Source of the DNA: Gammaproteobacteria bacterium
Lineage (GTDB): Bacteria > Pseudomonadota > Gammaproteobacteria > Burkholderiales > Burkholderiaceae_C
Reading direction: 5' to 3'
DNA length: 64,000 nucleotides
Assembly (NCBI GenBank): GCA_018815325.1
Contig: JAHIYE010000021.1
Location: 124,001 to 188,000 of the forward strand
Shown: positions 56,472-64,000 of the stretch, piece after piece
Position numbering within the stretch: position 1 is the first letter of the stretch
Layout: every line of letters starts with the position of its first letter
Translations under genes and position numbers: made by a program
Notes under the pieces: generated by a model
What the model was told of the DNA's origin: nothing
Seen by the model: only the letters and a program-made list of their open reading frames with translations
Database searches by the model: none

Positions 56472-57737
56472 ATGACTTTGTTTCCCTATGCGCATGCCAC
56501 GCACCCACAGTGGCGCATGGCGGCTGACCTCGTGCTGGCGCAGCTGCGTGCCCAGATGGCGCTGCCCGACTATGCGCACGCTCCCACGCTGGCACTGCTC
56601 TACATCACTGACTACTACTCGGGTAATGCGCAGGACATCCTGGACTACCTGAGTGCCGAGTTGCCGGAAGTCACAGACTGGTCGGGTACCGTGGGCGTGG
56701 GTATTGCATCCAACAATGTCGAATACTTCGACGAGCCTGCCTTGGCCGTGATGCTGTGCGAGCTGCCCAGCGACCAGTACCGTGTGTTCTCGGGCGTGGC
56801 GCCCCTGGGGCTGGGTTTTGAGGCGCATACCGCGTTGGTGCATGCGGATGCCAATACCCCTGATCTGCCTGAACTGATTGAGGAAATGGCGCTGCGGACC
56901 GACTCGGGCTATGTGTTTGGCGGGCTCTCGTCGGGCCGTACCCGCACCGTGCAGTTCGCCATTGGCGGGGATGGCAACGTCAAAGGCCAGGGCGCTGCTT
57001 CCGGCGTCTACAGCGGCGGCCTGAGCGGCGTCGCATTTGCCAGCGGCATCAACCTCGTGTCACGTGTCACCCAGGGCTGCTTGCCGATCTCCAGAGCACG
57101 CGTGGTCACAGCCGCACAGGACAATGTGGTGATTGAGCTCGATGGCGAGCCGGCGCTTGACGTGATGCTGGCAGATCTGGGCGTGTCGCTGGATCAGCCG
57201 CAGGAGGCGCTGGAGGCGGTGCGCGCCACCCTGGTCGGCCTGATGACGCCTCGGCATGCTGATGGTCACGAAGCGGTGGGGCGGACAGGCAATTTCGGCA
57301 GTGACGTGATCGTGCGCCACATTATCGGTCTTGATCCCGGGCGTCGCGCTGTTGCGGTTGCCGATCAGGTCGCAGAGGGCATGCAGTTGGCGTTCTGCCA
57401 GCGCAACGTGCAGGCGGCCCGTGCTGACCTGATGCGCATATGCGCCGAGATTCGGGAGGAGCTTGAGCCCGAAGAGATGACCATGGACACGGCGCATGCT
57501 TTGGGGGCCTCGGAAGCCGAGGCAGCGCCGCATCCGGCACGCCGCATTGCCGGCGCGATCTACGTGAGCTGTTCGGGGCGAGGCGGGCCGCATTTCGGCG
57601 GGCCGAGCGCCGAGTTGCAGATCGTGCGACGCGCGCTGGGGGATGTGCCACTGGTCGGTTTTTTTGCCGGCGGTGAGATTGCCCGCCATCACCTGTACGG
57701 CTATACCGGTGTGCTGACCGTCTTCACCGGCGAATAG
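56472..57737 (+). CDS. FIST N/C-domain sensory protein
   Basis: 421-residue protein with the FIST N (about 35-240) and FIST C (about 255-400) domains, proposed small-molecule/amino-acid sensing modules usually found in signalling proteins. Recognised by SGTVGVGIAS, GYVFGGLSSGRT, FASGINLVSRVTQGCLPIS and VSCSGRGGPHFGGPS near the end. No output domain is attached, so it may work with another protein. It is 21 bases after phaM and converges with the SQR operon. Confidence 0.85.
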   Translation: MTLFPYAHATHPQWRMAADLVLAQLRAQMALPDYAHAPTLALLYITDYYSGNAQDILDYLSAELPEVTDWSGTVGVGIASNNVEYFDEPALAVMLCELPSDQYRVFSGVAPLGLGFEAHTALVHADANTPDLPELIEEMALRTDSGYVFGGLSSGRTRTVQFAIGGDGNVKGQGAASGVYSGGLSGVAFASGINLVSRVTQGCLPISRARVVTAAQDNVVIELDGEPALDVMLADLGVSLDQPQEALEAVRATLVGLMTPRHADGHEAVGRTGNFGSDVIVRHIIGLDPGRRAVAVADQVAEGMQLAFCQRNVQAARADLMRICAEIREELEPEEMTMDTAHALGASEAEAAPHPARRIAGAIYVSCSGRGGPHFGGPSAELQIVRRALGDVPLVGFFAGGEIARHHLYGYTGVLTVFTGE

Positions 57738-57771
57738 GTCCTGAAGATCCGGATGTACGTCCGGCGAAGCT

Positions 57772-58182
57772 CTAGGCCCGCTTGCACAGCGGGCCGTCGA
57801 CCGGATTCTCCAGGCTTTGCGCCACGGCCTGCACCAGTGCCTGCACCTGCCCGGCAGTGAAATTCGCCAGCAAAAGGCGTGCAATATCCGCCGGCAGGCG
57901 AACCATGCAGGGGCTGCCGTCGGCGCGTGTGATGCCGACTCCGGCGACCTGGTGCGTGATCCAGCCCTCGCGGGATTCCGCCAGGGCGATTTGCTCATCC
58001 ATCAGTGTTTCGTACTGGGTCTCCAGCGCGTCCAGTACTTCGTCATCCGGCTCCTCCGATAACTCGACGACGAAGCCCTCCATCGTGTCAGGACGCGTTT
58101 CGCAACGCAGTGCGTGCTGTGTCACGCTCTGCATGAAGCGATCACGCAGCTGCGCGTCGAAGAAGATGTACTGGTTGCCCAT
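57772..58182 (-). CDS. Hypothetical protein, second gene of SQR operon
   Basis: 136-residue soluble protein with an acidic middle (FVVELSEEPDDEVLDALETQYETL). No family I recognise. It begins 6 bases after the SQR gene on the same strand, so it is cotranscribed and may assist sulfide oxidation. Confidence 0.7.
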   Translation of the reverse strand: MGNQYIFFDAQLRDRFMQSVTQHALRCETRPDTMEGFVVELSEEPDDEVLDALETQYETLMDEQIALAESREGWITHQVAGVGITRADGSPCMVRLPADIARLLLANFTAGQVQALVQAVAQSLENPVDGPLCKRA

Positions 58183-58188
58183 CGGGGC

Positions 58189-59463
58189 TTACTTGTCCTT
58201 GAGTTTCATGATGCCGAGCGCGTTCATGACCATCTTCTCGAACAAGGGCTCTGATGTGCCCTTCTTCATCTTGCGCATGAAGTATTTCTCGAACGCAATC
58301 TTGGCCAGGTGCACCCACTTGCCTTCGGCATACCAGTTCACGTTGCGTGGCGGGATCTGCGGCAGGGCCACGAAGCAAGCGCCGGTGTCGCCAAAGTCAG
58401 CCAGGCACACGGCATTCCATGTGGCGAGGGTAGAAGGCTCCTTGCCATTCAATTCATCGCTGATATTGTGCGCAGTGGCCGTGACCATGGACTCGATCAT
58501 GTAACCCGTCTTGGGCGCACCGGTAGGTACGGGCGTAGCTTCCACCGGCGGGATGGCGACACAGACGCCCACCGCGTAGATGTTCTTGAACTTGGGGTTG
58601 CGCTGGTGCTTGTCAATCAGGATCATGCCGCGCGGGTTGGTCAGGCCCTCAATCCCGATCACGGCGTCAATACCTTTGAAGGCGGGCAGCATCATCGAGT
58701 ACTTGAAGTCGAGCACGTGGTCCTTCTTTGGCGTGCCGTCGTCGTTGTGCTCGGTCACGTACATCTTGCCGGCCTCGATCTTCGTGGTCTTGGCATTGCA
58801 GATCCACTTGATGTGCCGGTCCCGCATGACCGACTCCATGAGCCCCTTGGAGTCGCCCACGCCACCCAGTCCGAGGTGGCCGATATAAGGCTCGGCGGTC
58901 ACAAAGGTCATGGGCACCTTGTCACGAATCTTGCGTTTGCGCAGATCGGTGTCCATGATCATGGCGAACTCATAAGCCGGGCCGTAGCAGGAGGCGCCCT
59001 GCACGGCCCCTACCACGATGTGCCCGGGATCTTGCACGAAGGTCTGCCAGTTCTTCTCTGCGTCGACCGCGTGATCCACATGACAGATGGACTGGGTGTA
59101 GCCTGCTGGGCCGAGACCCTCCACCTCATCGAAGGCCAGCTTCGGACCCGTGGCGATGATGAGGTAGTCGTAGTCGATGTTGCGGCCGTCATCCAGTTCG
59201 ATCTGGTTTTTCTCCGGGTGCACGCGCCTGGCGCCCACGCCGATGAAGTCAATCTTCTTTTTGGCCAGTACCGTAGCGCAATCAATCTCGATGTCGTCCC
59301 TTTTGCGCCAGTTCACAGCGACCCAGGGGTTCGAAGGCGTGAAATGAAACTTCGAGTTGTTGGAGATGACCGTGATCTTGTCTTCGGCCCGCGCGCTTTC
59401 GCGCATTTCATAGGCCATTGGCATGCCGCCAATACCTGCGCCAAGAATGACGATGTGTGACAT
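58189..59463 (-). CDS. sqr: Sulfide:quinone oxidoreductase (type I-like)
   Basis: 424-residue FAD protein. N-terminal FAD motif IVILGAGIGGMPMAYEM, second dinucleotide region YLIIATGPKLAFDEVEG, and C-terminal membrane-binding region VHLAKIAFEKYFMRKMKKG. Three cysteines align with the catalytic set of Acidithiobacillus SQR (128, 160, 356): Cys127 (SICHVDH), Cys159 (GASCYGPAYE) and Cys353 (WNAVCLADFGD). It oxidises sulfide to polysulfide and passes electrons to quinone at the inner membrane. Upstream lies a perfect FNR box. Confidence 0.93.
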   Translation of the reverse strand: MSHIVILGAGIGGMPMAYEMRESARAEDKITVISNNSKFHFTPSNPWVAVNWRKRDDIEIDCATVLAKKKIDFIGVGARRVHPEKNQIELDDGRNIDYDYLIIATGPKLAFDEVEGLGPAGYTQSICHVDHAVDAEKNWQTFVQDPGHIVVGAVQGASCYGPAYEFAMIMDTDLRKRKIRDKVPMTFVTAEPYIGHLGLGGVGDSKGLMESVMRDRHIKWICNAKTTKIEAGKMYVTEHNDDGTPKKDHVLDFKYSMMLPAFKGIDAVIGIEGLTNPRGMILIDKHQRNPKFKNIYAVGVCVAIPPVEATPVPTGAPKTGYMIESMVTATAHNISDELNGKEPSTLATWNAVCLADFGDTGACFVALPQIPPRNVNWYAEGKWVHLAKIAFEKYFMRKMKKGTSEPLFEKMVMNALGIMKLKDK

Positions 59464-59577
59464 GGGGTTCTCCTCAGTTCGGTAGGAATTTGTCGTTACG
59501 CGCTGGTTGCAACTGACGCTGTTTCGCGTCTATGTCAGGCAATCGCCTGTTTATAGAGCGGTGCGCCCAGAGTCTGC

Positions 59578-59591
59578 TTGATTTATATCAA
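59578..59591. promoter_or_regulatory. Perfect FNR/ANR box between sqr and PilZ gene
   Basis: TTGAT-TTAT-ATCAA matches the FNR consensus TTGATnnnnATCAA in all ten fixed bases. Its centre is about 121 bases before the sqr start (leftward) and 117 before the PilZ gene (rightward), so it could serve either promoter. Confidence 0.75.
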
Positions 59592-59701
59592 GCGGGGACT
59601 TATGGTTTACCCGGGAGGGTATGCCGATCCAATCGGATGCCGGGCAGCTTGGAGGCCCTGGAGTACCATGTCCAAGGCTGCATTGACAGAAGGAGAACGG
59701 G

Positions 59702-60070
59702 ATGTCTACAGAACGTCGTCACTTTACCCGCGTGGCCTTTGCCACCCCGGCCCAACTGGTGAGTCCTTCGGGCCAGTTTGCGGTCAAGGTCCATGATCTC
59801 TCGTTCAAGGGGGCGCTTGTCAGCGGGTTGGCCGCAGGGGCCTTGCCGCCAGGAACGCAGTGCCAGCTTGTCGTCTCACTGGACCAGGGGCATGACCGCA
59901 TCACCATGGCCGTAGAGGTGGCTCACATCGAGGGCGTGCATGTGGGCCTGCTGTGCCGCAGCATCGACCTCGACAGCATGACCCACCTGCGCCGGCTGAT
60001 TGAATACCATTTGGCTGACCCCGCCATGCTCGATCGGGAGTTGCAGGCGCTGCTGGCAACCAGCACCTGA
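59702..60070 (+). CDS. PilZ-domain c-di-GMP-binding protein
   Basis: 122-residue single-domain PilZ protein. The c-di-GMP signatures are present: arginines in ERRHFTRVAF (RxxxR) and DLSFKGALV (DxSxxG). It would act as an effector of c-di-GMP, perhaps on pili or exopolysaccharide. It is divergent from sqr across the FNR box. 251 bases follow without a convincing gene (60071-60321). Confidence 0.9.
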   Translation: MSTERRHFTRVAFATPAQLVSPSGQFAVKVHDLSFKGALVSGLAAGALPPGTQCQLVVSLDQGHDRITMAVEVAHIEGVHVGLLCRSIDLDSMTHLRRLIEYHLADPAMLDRELQALLATST

Positions 60071-60217
60071 TAAGTTTGTTGTTCGGGTTGAGTCAGCGTA
60101 ACCAGCGGGCTCGCTGGAGTCTCAATCATGCCCATGCCCGCACCCGCCACGATGGCGGCTACCTCGGCCCCACCTTGAGGTACTTGGTAGGCTTGGCACA
60201 GGACAAGCGGCCATAAA

Positions 60218-60233
60218 GCATGCATGCATGCAT
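60218..60233. repeat. GCAT microsatellite (4 copies) in the PilZ-MarR gap
   Basis: Four tandem GCAT units, followed by degenerate GAATGCGTGCAT. It lies in the gap between the convergent PilZ and MarR-type genes and is not in a recognisable coding region. Confidence 0.6.
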
Positions 60234-60321
60234 GAATGCGTGCATCAGTGCTGATCTGGCCAGGGCGCAGCCGCTTGGGTCTGTGCACCCGCGTGAACGA
60301 GAACAAGACCAACTGGTCGCC

Positions 60322-60831
60322 TCAATTCCCCGTCATTGGAGCCTTGCCCGCGGGGTCGTCGATTGTCAGAAATTGAATCAATGCCGCCAGATCCTGATCC
60401 ATGCGCTGCAGGGTTTCGGCTGGCAGCTTGCTCAGCGCCTGAGGCAGTACGCCCTGGAATGGACCGGCTGCTTTCTGCAGTACCTGCAAGCCAGCAGGCG
60501 CAATGTGCAGGTGCACATTGCGCCTGTCTTGAGGTGCCTTGGCCATGCTGATGAGTTCCCTGCGCTGCAGGGTCTTGATCAGGTTGCTCGCGGTGGACGG
60601 ACGGATGTCCATGAACCTGGCCAGGTCGCCGATGCCGATGGCCGGATGGTCCCGCACCAGACTCAGAGCCCAGACCTGCGCACCGCCCAGGCCTGCCTGT
60701 GTTTCGATTTGCTGAAAATGGCTGCGCACGGCGTTGAACACCACACGAAAGCGCCGCAGCACTTGCGTTGTGCTGGGGGAGGCACTGGCAGGTACAGGGG
60801 ACTGATAGGCGGGGTGGTCTGTGGTCGGCAT
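60322..60831 (-). CDS. MarR-family transcriptional regulator
   Basis: 169 residues from ATG 60831: a variable N-terminus then the MarR winged-helix domain (about 35-150: GGAQVWALSLVRDHPAIGIG, DLARFMDIRPSTASNLIKTL, wing with APQDRRNVHLHIAPAGLQVL). Such regulators respond to small aromatic or oxidising ligands. It lies 50 bases downstream of the DapB-like gene on the same strand and may control it. Confidence 0.85.
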   Translation of the reverse strand: MPTTDHPAYQSPVPASASPSTTQVLRRFRVVFNAVRSHFQQIETQAGLGGAQVWALSLVRDHPAIGIGDLARFMDIRPSTASNLIKTLQRRELISMAKAPQDRRNVHLHIAPAGLQVLQKAAGPFQGVLPQALSKLPAETLQRMDQDLAALIQFLTIDDPAGKAPMTGN

Positions 60832-60881
60832 ACACGGTGGCAGTTCGGGCTCAGGCGGTTGGAGGCGTGGCGTGGTGGCGA

Positions 60882-61640
60882 TCACCCCGCCAGCAGCTGC
60901 GCGCGCATCTTCTGCATCAGCAGATCGTCGAAGGTGTAGAAGCCTTTGGGGCACTGAGCCAGTTCACTCAGGGCAAATGCGGCGCCAGTGCCAAAGGCTT
61001 CCCGCTTGATGGAGTCGTGGATCAGGCGCACGGTCTGGTAGGGGAAGCCGAAAATGACCTCGTGATGACCGACGATGCCGCCGAGCCGCAGCGAGGTGAT
61101 CTGGTCGTCCCCAATGGACAGGCTTTCTGCAATCTTGCGGGCGGTCCCGGAGACTTCCGGTTTTTCGCGGAAATGCTGCTCCAGGATCTGCACATCGGCA
61201 AACGGGGCAATGCTGCGCAGCAACTTGGCAGCCATGATCAGGAAGTTGATCCCCAGCGTGATGTTGGGCGAGCACAGTACCCTCGTATCAGTCCCCAGGC
61301 TGCGCACGTAGTCAAGCTCCTCCTCGTTGTAGGCCGATATGGCGCTAAGCAGCATCAGGCCGCGCACGCGCACTTCCTCGCCATACAGAAGAACGGCCTC
61401 GGGATTGGAGAAGTCGACCAGGGCATCTACAGGGTGCTGGTCCAGCAACTCGGCAAAAGAGACGCTGTTCAGGCCGAAGATCGGGATTTCCGTGCCTGAC
61501 AGGGTCTCTGCCAGCGCGGGCGCAGCTCTGCGTAGCACCCAGCGCAATTCAAAGCGCGGATCGGTGCGCAGCACTTCGGCCACGGCCTGGCCCGCCTTGC
61601 CGTAGCCAATAAGGCCAATTTTCATCTTGTCAGATTTCAT
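60882..61640 (-). CDS. DapB-like oxidoreductase, divergent paralogue
   Basis: 252-residue Rossmann protein resembling dihydrodipicolinate reductase: IGLIGYGKAGQAVAEVL (NAD(P) site), DALVDFSNPEAVL, and a catalytic loop in EQHFREKPEVSGTARKI. In DapB this loop reads EIHHRHKxDAPSGTA; here one of the two His is Phe, the loop is a residue shorter, but the Lys is kept. It is therefore unlikely to be the housekeeping lysine-pathway enzyme. AGGTGG precedes the ATG at 61640; a second Met (61625) has none. Located before the MarR gene, on the same strand. Confidence 0.75.
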   Translation of the reverse strand: MKSDKMKIGLIGYGKAGQAVAEVLRTDPRFELRWVLRRAAPALAETLSGTEIPIFGLNSVSFAELLDQHPVDALVDFSNPEAVLLYGEEVRVRGLMLLSAISAYNEEELDYVRSLGTDTRVLCSPNITLGINFLIMAAKLLRSIAPFADVQILEQHFREKPEVSGTARKIAESLSIGDDQITSLRLGGIVGHHEVIFGFPYQTVRLIHDSIKREAFGTGAAFALSELAQCPKGFYTFDDLLMQKMRAQLLAG

Positions 61641-61784
61641 GCCACCTGGATTCGTTGTTTCGTTCAATATGGAGGTATCGTTATGCAGCTTGCCATACAA
61701 TAAATTATATTTGCTGCAATGTATATTTTTTGAAGGGTCAATCATGACCCGTCCATTCAACCCGGTAGACCGGGCAGGTGATCT

Positions 61785-63149
61785 ATGTCTATGAAGCCAC
61801 ATCCCAACGTCATTTCTTCTGTGCGCCAGGAGCTTTATGACTGGCGCCTTTGGATGGGACGGGGGGTGGTGCTGGCCTTTGCCGCGCTGGCCGGTCTGAC
61901 GGTTGTGGCCTTTACCTGGATGACGGAGCATGCGCTGGGCTATTTCTTTGCGATGCGGCGGGAGTTCTGGTGGGGACCCATGATCTGGATTCCTGTGTCA
62001 ACGGCAGCGATCGTCTGGATGACGAACAGGTTTGTGCCGGGTGCGACGGGTTCGGGCATTCCCCAGGTCATGGCCGCATTGTCTTCGGACGTGCATGCGG
62101 AACACCGTGGCCTGTTCGTCTCCATCAAACTGTCCGTCGCCAAGATGCTCTTGACGGCCTGGGGCCTGCTGGCCGGACTGTCACTCGGACGAGAAGGGCC
62201 GTCGGTTCAGGTCGCTGCAGGCGTCATGCACCACGCCCGGCGCTATCTGCCAACGGGCTCCAAGGTGTCCGAACACGGCTTGATGATGGCGGGTGGCGCT
62301 GCCGGTATTGCGGCGGCTTTCAATACGCCGCTGGGTGGCGTGATGTTCGCGATTGAGGAGTTGACGCGGCGACCCGAACAGCGCAGCAACGGCCTGCTGC
62401 TGTCCGCCATCGTGCTGGGTGGTTTGATGGCCGTTTCGGTGCACGGGAACTCTACCTACTTCGGCATCATCCGGGTGCAGAACTTCAGCATGGGCCTGGT
62501 ATTGCCGGGACTGCTTGTGGCCGTGTGCAGTGGCGCTCTCGGCGGCTTGTTCTCCAGGCTGCTCGTGGTGTCCCTGTCGGGCAGGGCAACGGACCGTTTC
62601 AGCCGCTTTCGCAGCAAGGCCCCGGTGAAGTTCGCGGCGATCTGCGGTCTCGTGGTGGCCATCCTGGGCATGGTCAGCTATGGCGGCACTTATGGCAGCG
62701 GTTACGAGCACACACGTGACATGCTGGAGGGCACTGGCGAGTCTTCACCTGTGTTTGTGCTGCTCAAATTCATTGCGACCTGGGTGACTGTCTGGTCAGG
62801 TGTTCCGGGTGGTTTGTTTGCGCCCGCGCTGACCATTGGCGGCGCACTGGGCAATGACATTGCGCAGTTGCTAACCTATGTCAACCCGCCAACGCTCATT
62901 GCGCTGGGCATGGCCGCCTTTTTGGCTGCCGTGACACAGGCACCGCTCACGGCTTTCATCATCGTGATGGAAATGGTGGATGGTCATGCGCTGGTGCTCA
63001 GCCTGATGGCCAGCGCGCTGATCGCCAGTGGTGTGTCCCGCCTCATCAGTGCGCCTTTGTATGCCACGCTGGCGGAGCTGCAGTTGCTGCGCCTGCCCAG
63101 GAAAGAGGAAGACGAAAAAAAGGAGCCCCGAAGGGCTCCAAGCTCGTAG
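61785..63149 (+). CDS. ClC-family chloride channel/antiporter
   Basis: 454-residue protein with the ClC fold (about 10-12 membrane segments). The ion-pathway motifs are GSGIP (89-93), GREGPSVQ (135-142, gating Glu137), GIAAAFNTPLGGVMFA and GGLFAPALTIGG. The external Glu is kept, so both channel and exchanger modes are possible. No CBS domains. The last codons (EDEKKEPRRAPSS) coincide with a terminator hairpin of the minus strand. Confidence 0.92.
   Translation: MSMKPHPNVISSVRQELYDWRLWMGRGVVLAFAALAGLTVVAFTWMTEHALGYFFAMRREFWWGPMIWIPVSTAAIVWMTNRFVPGATGSGIPQVMAALSSDVHAEHRGLFVSIKLSVAKMLLTAWGLLAGLSLGREGPSVQVAAGVMHHARRYLPTGSKVSEHGLMMAGGAAGIAAAFNTPLGGVMFAIEELTRRPEQRSNGLLLSAIVLGGLMAVSVHGNSTYFGIIRVQNFSMGLVLPGLLVAVCSGALGGLFSRLLVVSLSGRATDRFSRFRSKAPVKFAAICGLVVAILGMVSYGGTYGSGYEHTRDMLEGTGESSPVFVLLKFIATWVTVWSGVPGGLFAPALTIGGALGNDIAQLLTYVNPPTLIALGMAAFLAAVTQAPLTAFIIVMEMVDGHALVLSLMASALIASGVSRLISAPLYATLAELQLLRLPRKEEDEKKEPRRAPSS
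63114..63139 (-). terminator. Intrinsic terminator for the minus-strand stress-protein gene, inside the ClC coding end
   Basis: Read on the minus strand: GGAGCCC, loop TTCG, GGGCTCC, then a run of seven or eight T's (A-run 63115-63121 on the plus strand). It is 130 bases downstream of the universal stress protein stop and lies wholly within the 3' end of the convergent ClC gene. Confidence 0.85.
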
Positions 63150-63269
63150 TGCTGATCCTGGCATGGCAAGGACAACAGCTACATTATATATTTGAACAAA
63201 TGCGTGTTGGAGCGCTGTCGTTTCTGGCCGTGCGACCAGAGCTGTAAACCCTGACGCTCGGCATCAGCA

Positions 63270-64000
63270 TCAGCGAAGAATCAGCACCGGCACTTCGCTC
63301 AAGCGCAGCAGGGTCGTGGTCGTGCTGCCCACAATGAGCTGACGGATGCGTGAGTGGCCATAGGCCCCCATGACCAGCAAGGTGGCCTCCTGTGCCTTGA
63401 GAATCGCAGGCAGTACCTGTTCCGGCTCACCCGCTGTAATCTCCATATCGACCTGAAAGCCTGCCGAGATGAGCGTCTGGCAAGCTTCGGAGAGCTGGCC
63501 GCGCGCAGCGGGCGTGTCATGGCCGGCCATCGCGACCAGTGCCGGCAGTCCCTTGAGCATTGGGCTTGCAGCCACTGTCGCAATGGTTTTGCGTGCCGTG
63601 GGGCTGCCGTCGAACGCCATGACAAAACGCTTGGGCGGGATGCATCGCTCACCCGTGGCGACAAGGACTGGCCGCTTGACGGAGCGGATCACGCGCTCAA
63701 CATGATGGTCTAGATGGAGTCTGGATGGCGCCGCTGCATGGTAGTGCTCCCCGAGGACAAACAGGCGTGCATCCGGCTCAAGCGCCAGTACGGTATCCAC
63801 CAATTCCCCGTGGCGCAATTGCGCATCCAGCGGCGAGACGCCTGCGGCAGTAGCACGCTCCCGGGCTGACGCAAGCAACTGGCGGCCTGCCTCCTGAGCC
63901 AGCTTGCTGCGCTGCCGATCCAGCTCGCTCAACTCCTGCAGCAGGGCTTCATGTGCACCCAGCCCGATGGAGCCGCTGTAGTCACGCAAGCTGGCCCGTT
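63270..64000 (-). CDS. Universal stress protein (two UspA domains), N-terminus outside window
   Basis: At least 243 residues remain in frame to the window edge; no start codon can be assigned, because a possible TTG at 63989 is internal and the frame continues through it. A second UspA domain is at the C-terminus: KRFVMAFDGSPTARKTIATVA, LLVMGAYGHSRIRQLIVGSTTTTLLRLSEVPVLIL (the G-2X-G-9X-G(S/T) ATP-binding pattern). The first domain precedes it with the equivalent HHVERVIRSVKRPVLVA end. Universal stress proteins in this family act in stress and low-oxygen survival. The 121 bases between its stop and the ClC stop hold no gene. Confidence 0.85.
   Translation of the reverse strand, partial: RASLRDYSGSIGLGAHEALLQELSELDRQRSKLAQEAGRQLLASARERATAAGVSPLDAQLRHGELVDTVLALEPDARLFVLGEHYHAAAPSRLHLDHHVERVIRSVKRPVLVATGERCIPPKRFVMAFDGSPTARKTIATVAASPMLKGLPALVAMAGHDTPAARGQLSEACQTLISAGFQVDMEITAGEPEQVLPAILKAQEATLLVMGAYGHSRIRQLIVGSTTTTLLRLSEVPVLILR

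Noticed and set aside
60218-60233. GCAT repeat as a phase-variation switch
   Set aside because: Four units only and not inside or just upstream of a gene that it could switch.
59923-60312. Minus-strand frame of 129 codons covering the GCAT repeat
   Set aside because: It runs antisense into the PilZ gene and has no match I recognise; it may be a decayed fragment, but I cannot support it.

Overview
The window looks like a chromosomal segment of a betaproteobacterium, most likely Comamonadaceae (Rhodoferax/Polaromonas-like). The basis is high GC with dense short-spaced genes, Burkholderiales-typical families (DUF3567, DUF4148, Bug/TctC binding protein, PhaM, short PutA) and a dispersed AT-rich palindrome of the GCTAyTGAwTTnaTAGC type that I recall from this family. 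The genus is inference. No rRNA, tRNA, CRISPR array, insertion sequence or phage is visible.

Layout. 1-8.7 kb: 3' end of a polyphosphate kinase 2 gene, a small membrane protein, an IlvD/Edd sugar-acid dehydratase, rsmI head to head with yraN-gmhA/diaA-dolP, then pilT-pilU divergent from yggS. 8.8-21.3 kb: an exported alpha/beta hydrolase, putR/putA, a Bug-type binding protein, a DUF4148 repeat protein divergent from a LysR regulator, an asparaginase, a class-V aminotransferase, and a tight glcD-lrgA-lrgB operon. 21.3-32.3 kb: the main accessory region, a two-partner secretion locus: TpsB transporter, small outer-membrane barrel, HlyC-like lysine acyltransferase, a 2104-residue FhaB/CdiA-type exoprotein whose tip looks like a serine alpha/beta hydrolase, and a lipoprotein that could be its immunity protein. 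32.3-47.3 kb: housekeeping and signalling genes (tag, PAS-GAF-HD-GYP, purU, CheY-like regulator, omega-aminotransferase, ChaN lipoprotein, esterase, AbrB-type transporter, FAH hydrolase, DksA-like and eRF1-like pair, enoyl-CoA hydratase, MarC). 47.4-51.3 kb: a copper-handling cluster (DUF2946, TonB receptor, YcnI, PCuAC). 51.3-64 kb: GntR/FAH divergon, an SBP-PAS-GGDEF-EAL protein, PhaM, FIST protein, sulfide:quinone oxidoreductase operon, PilZ protein, a DapB-like oxidoreductase with MarR, a ClC channel and a truncated universal stress protein.

How the genes fit together. Surface motility and c-di-GMP recur: PilT/PilU, an HD-GYP protein, a GGDEF-EAL protein, a PilZ protein and a FIST sensor. 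Two FNR/ANR-type sites, one perfect between the sulfide:quinone oxidoreductase and PilZ genes and one near-perfect before the DksA-like gene, suggest oxygen-dependent control. glcD with an LrgAB pair suggests a glycolate or 2-hydroxy-acid oxidation and transport unit.

The best candidate for an undescribed system is 21.86-32.25 kb. It combines a lipase-like tip, a lysine acyltransferase, an extra outer-membrane protein and a lipoprotein in place of a cytoplasmic nuclease and its immunity protein. This is inference from motifs, gene order and base composition.
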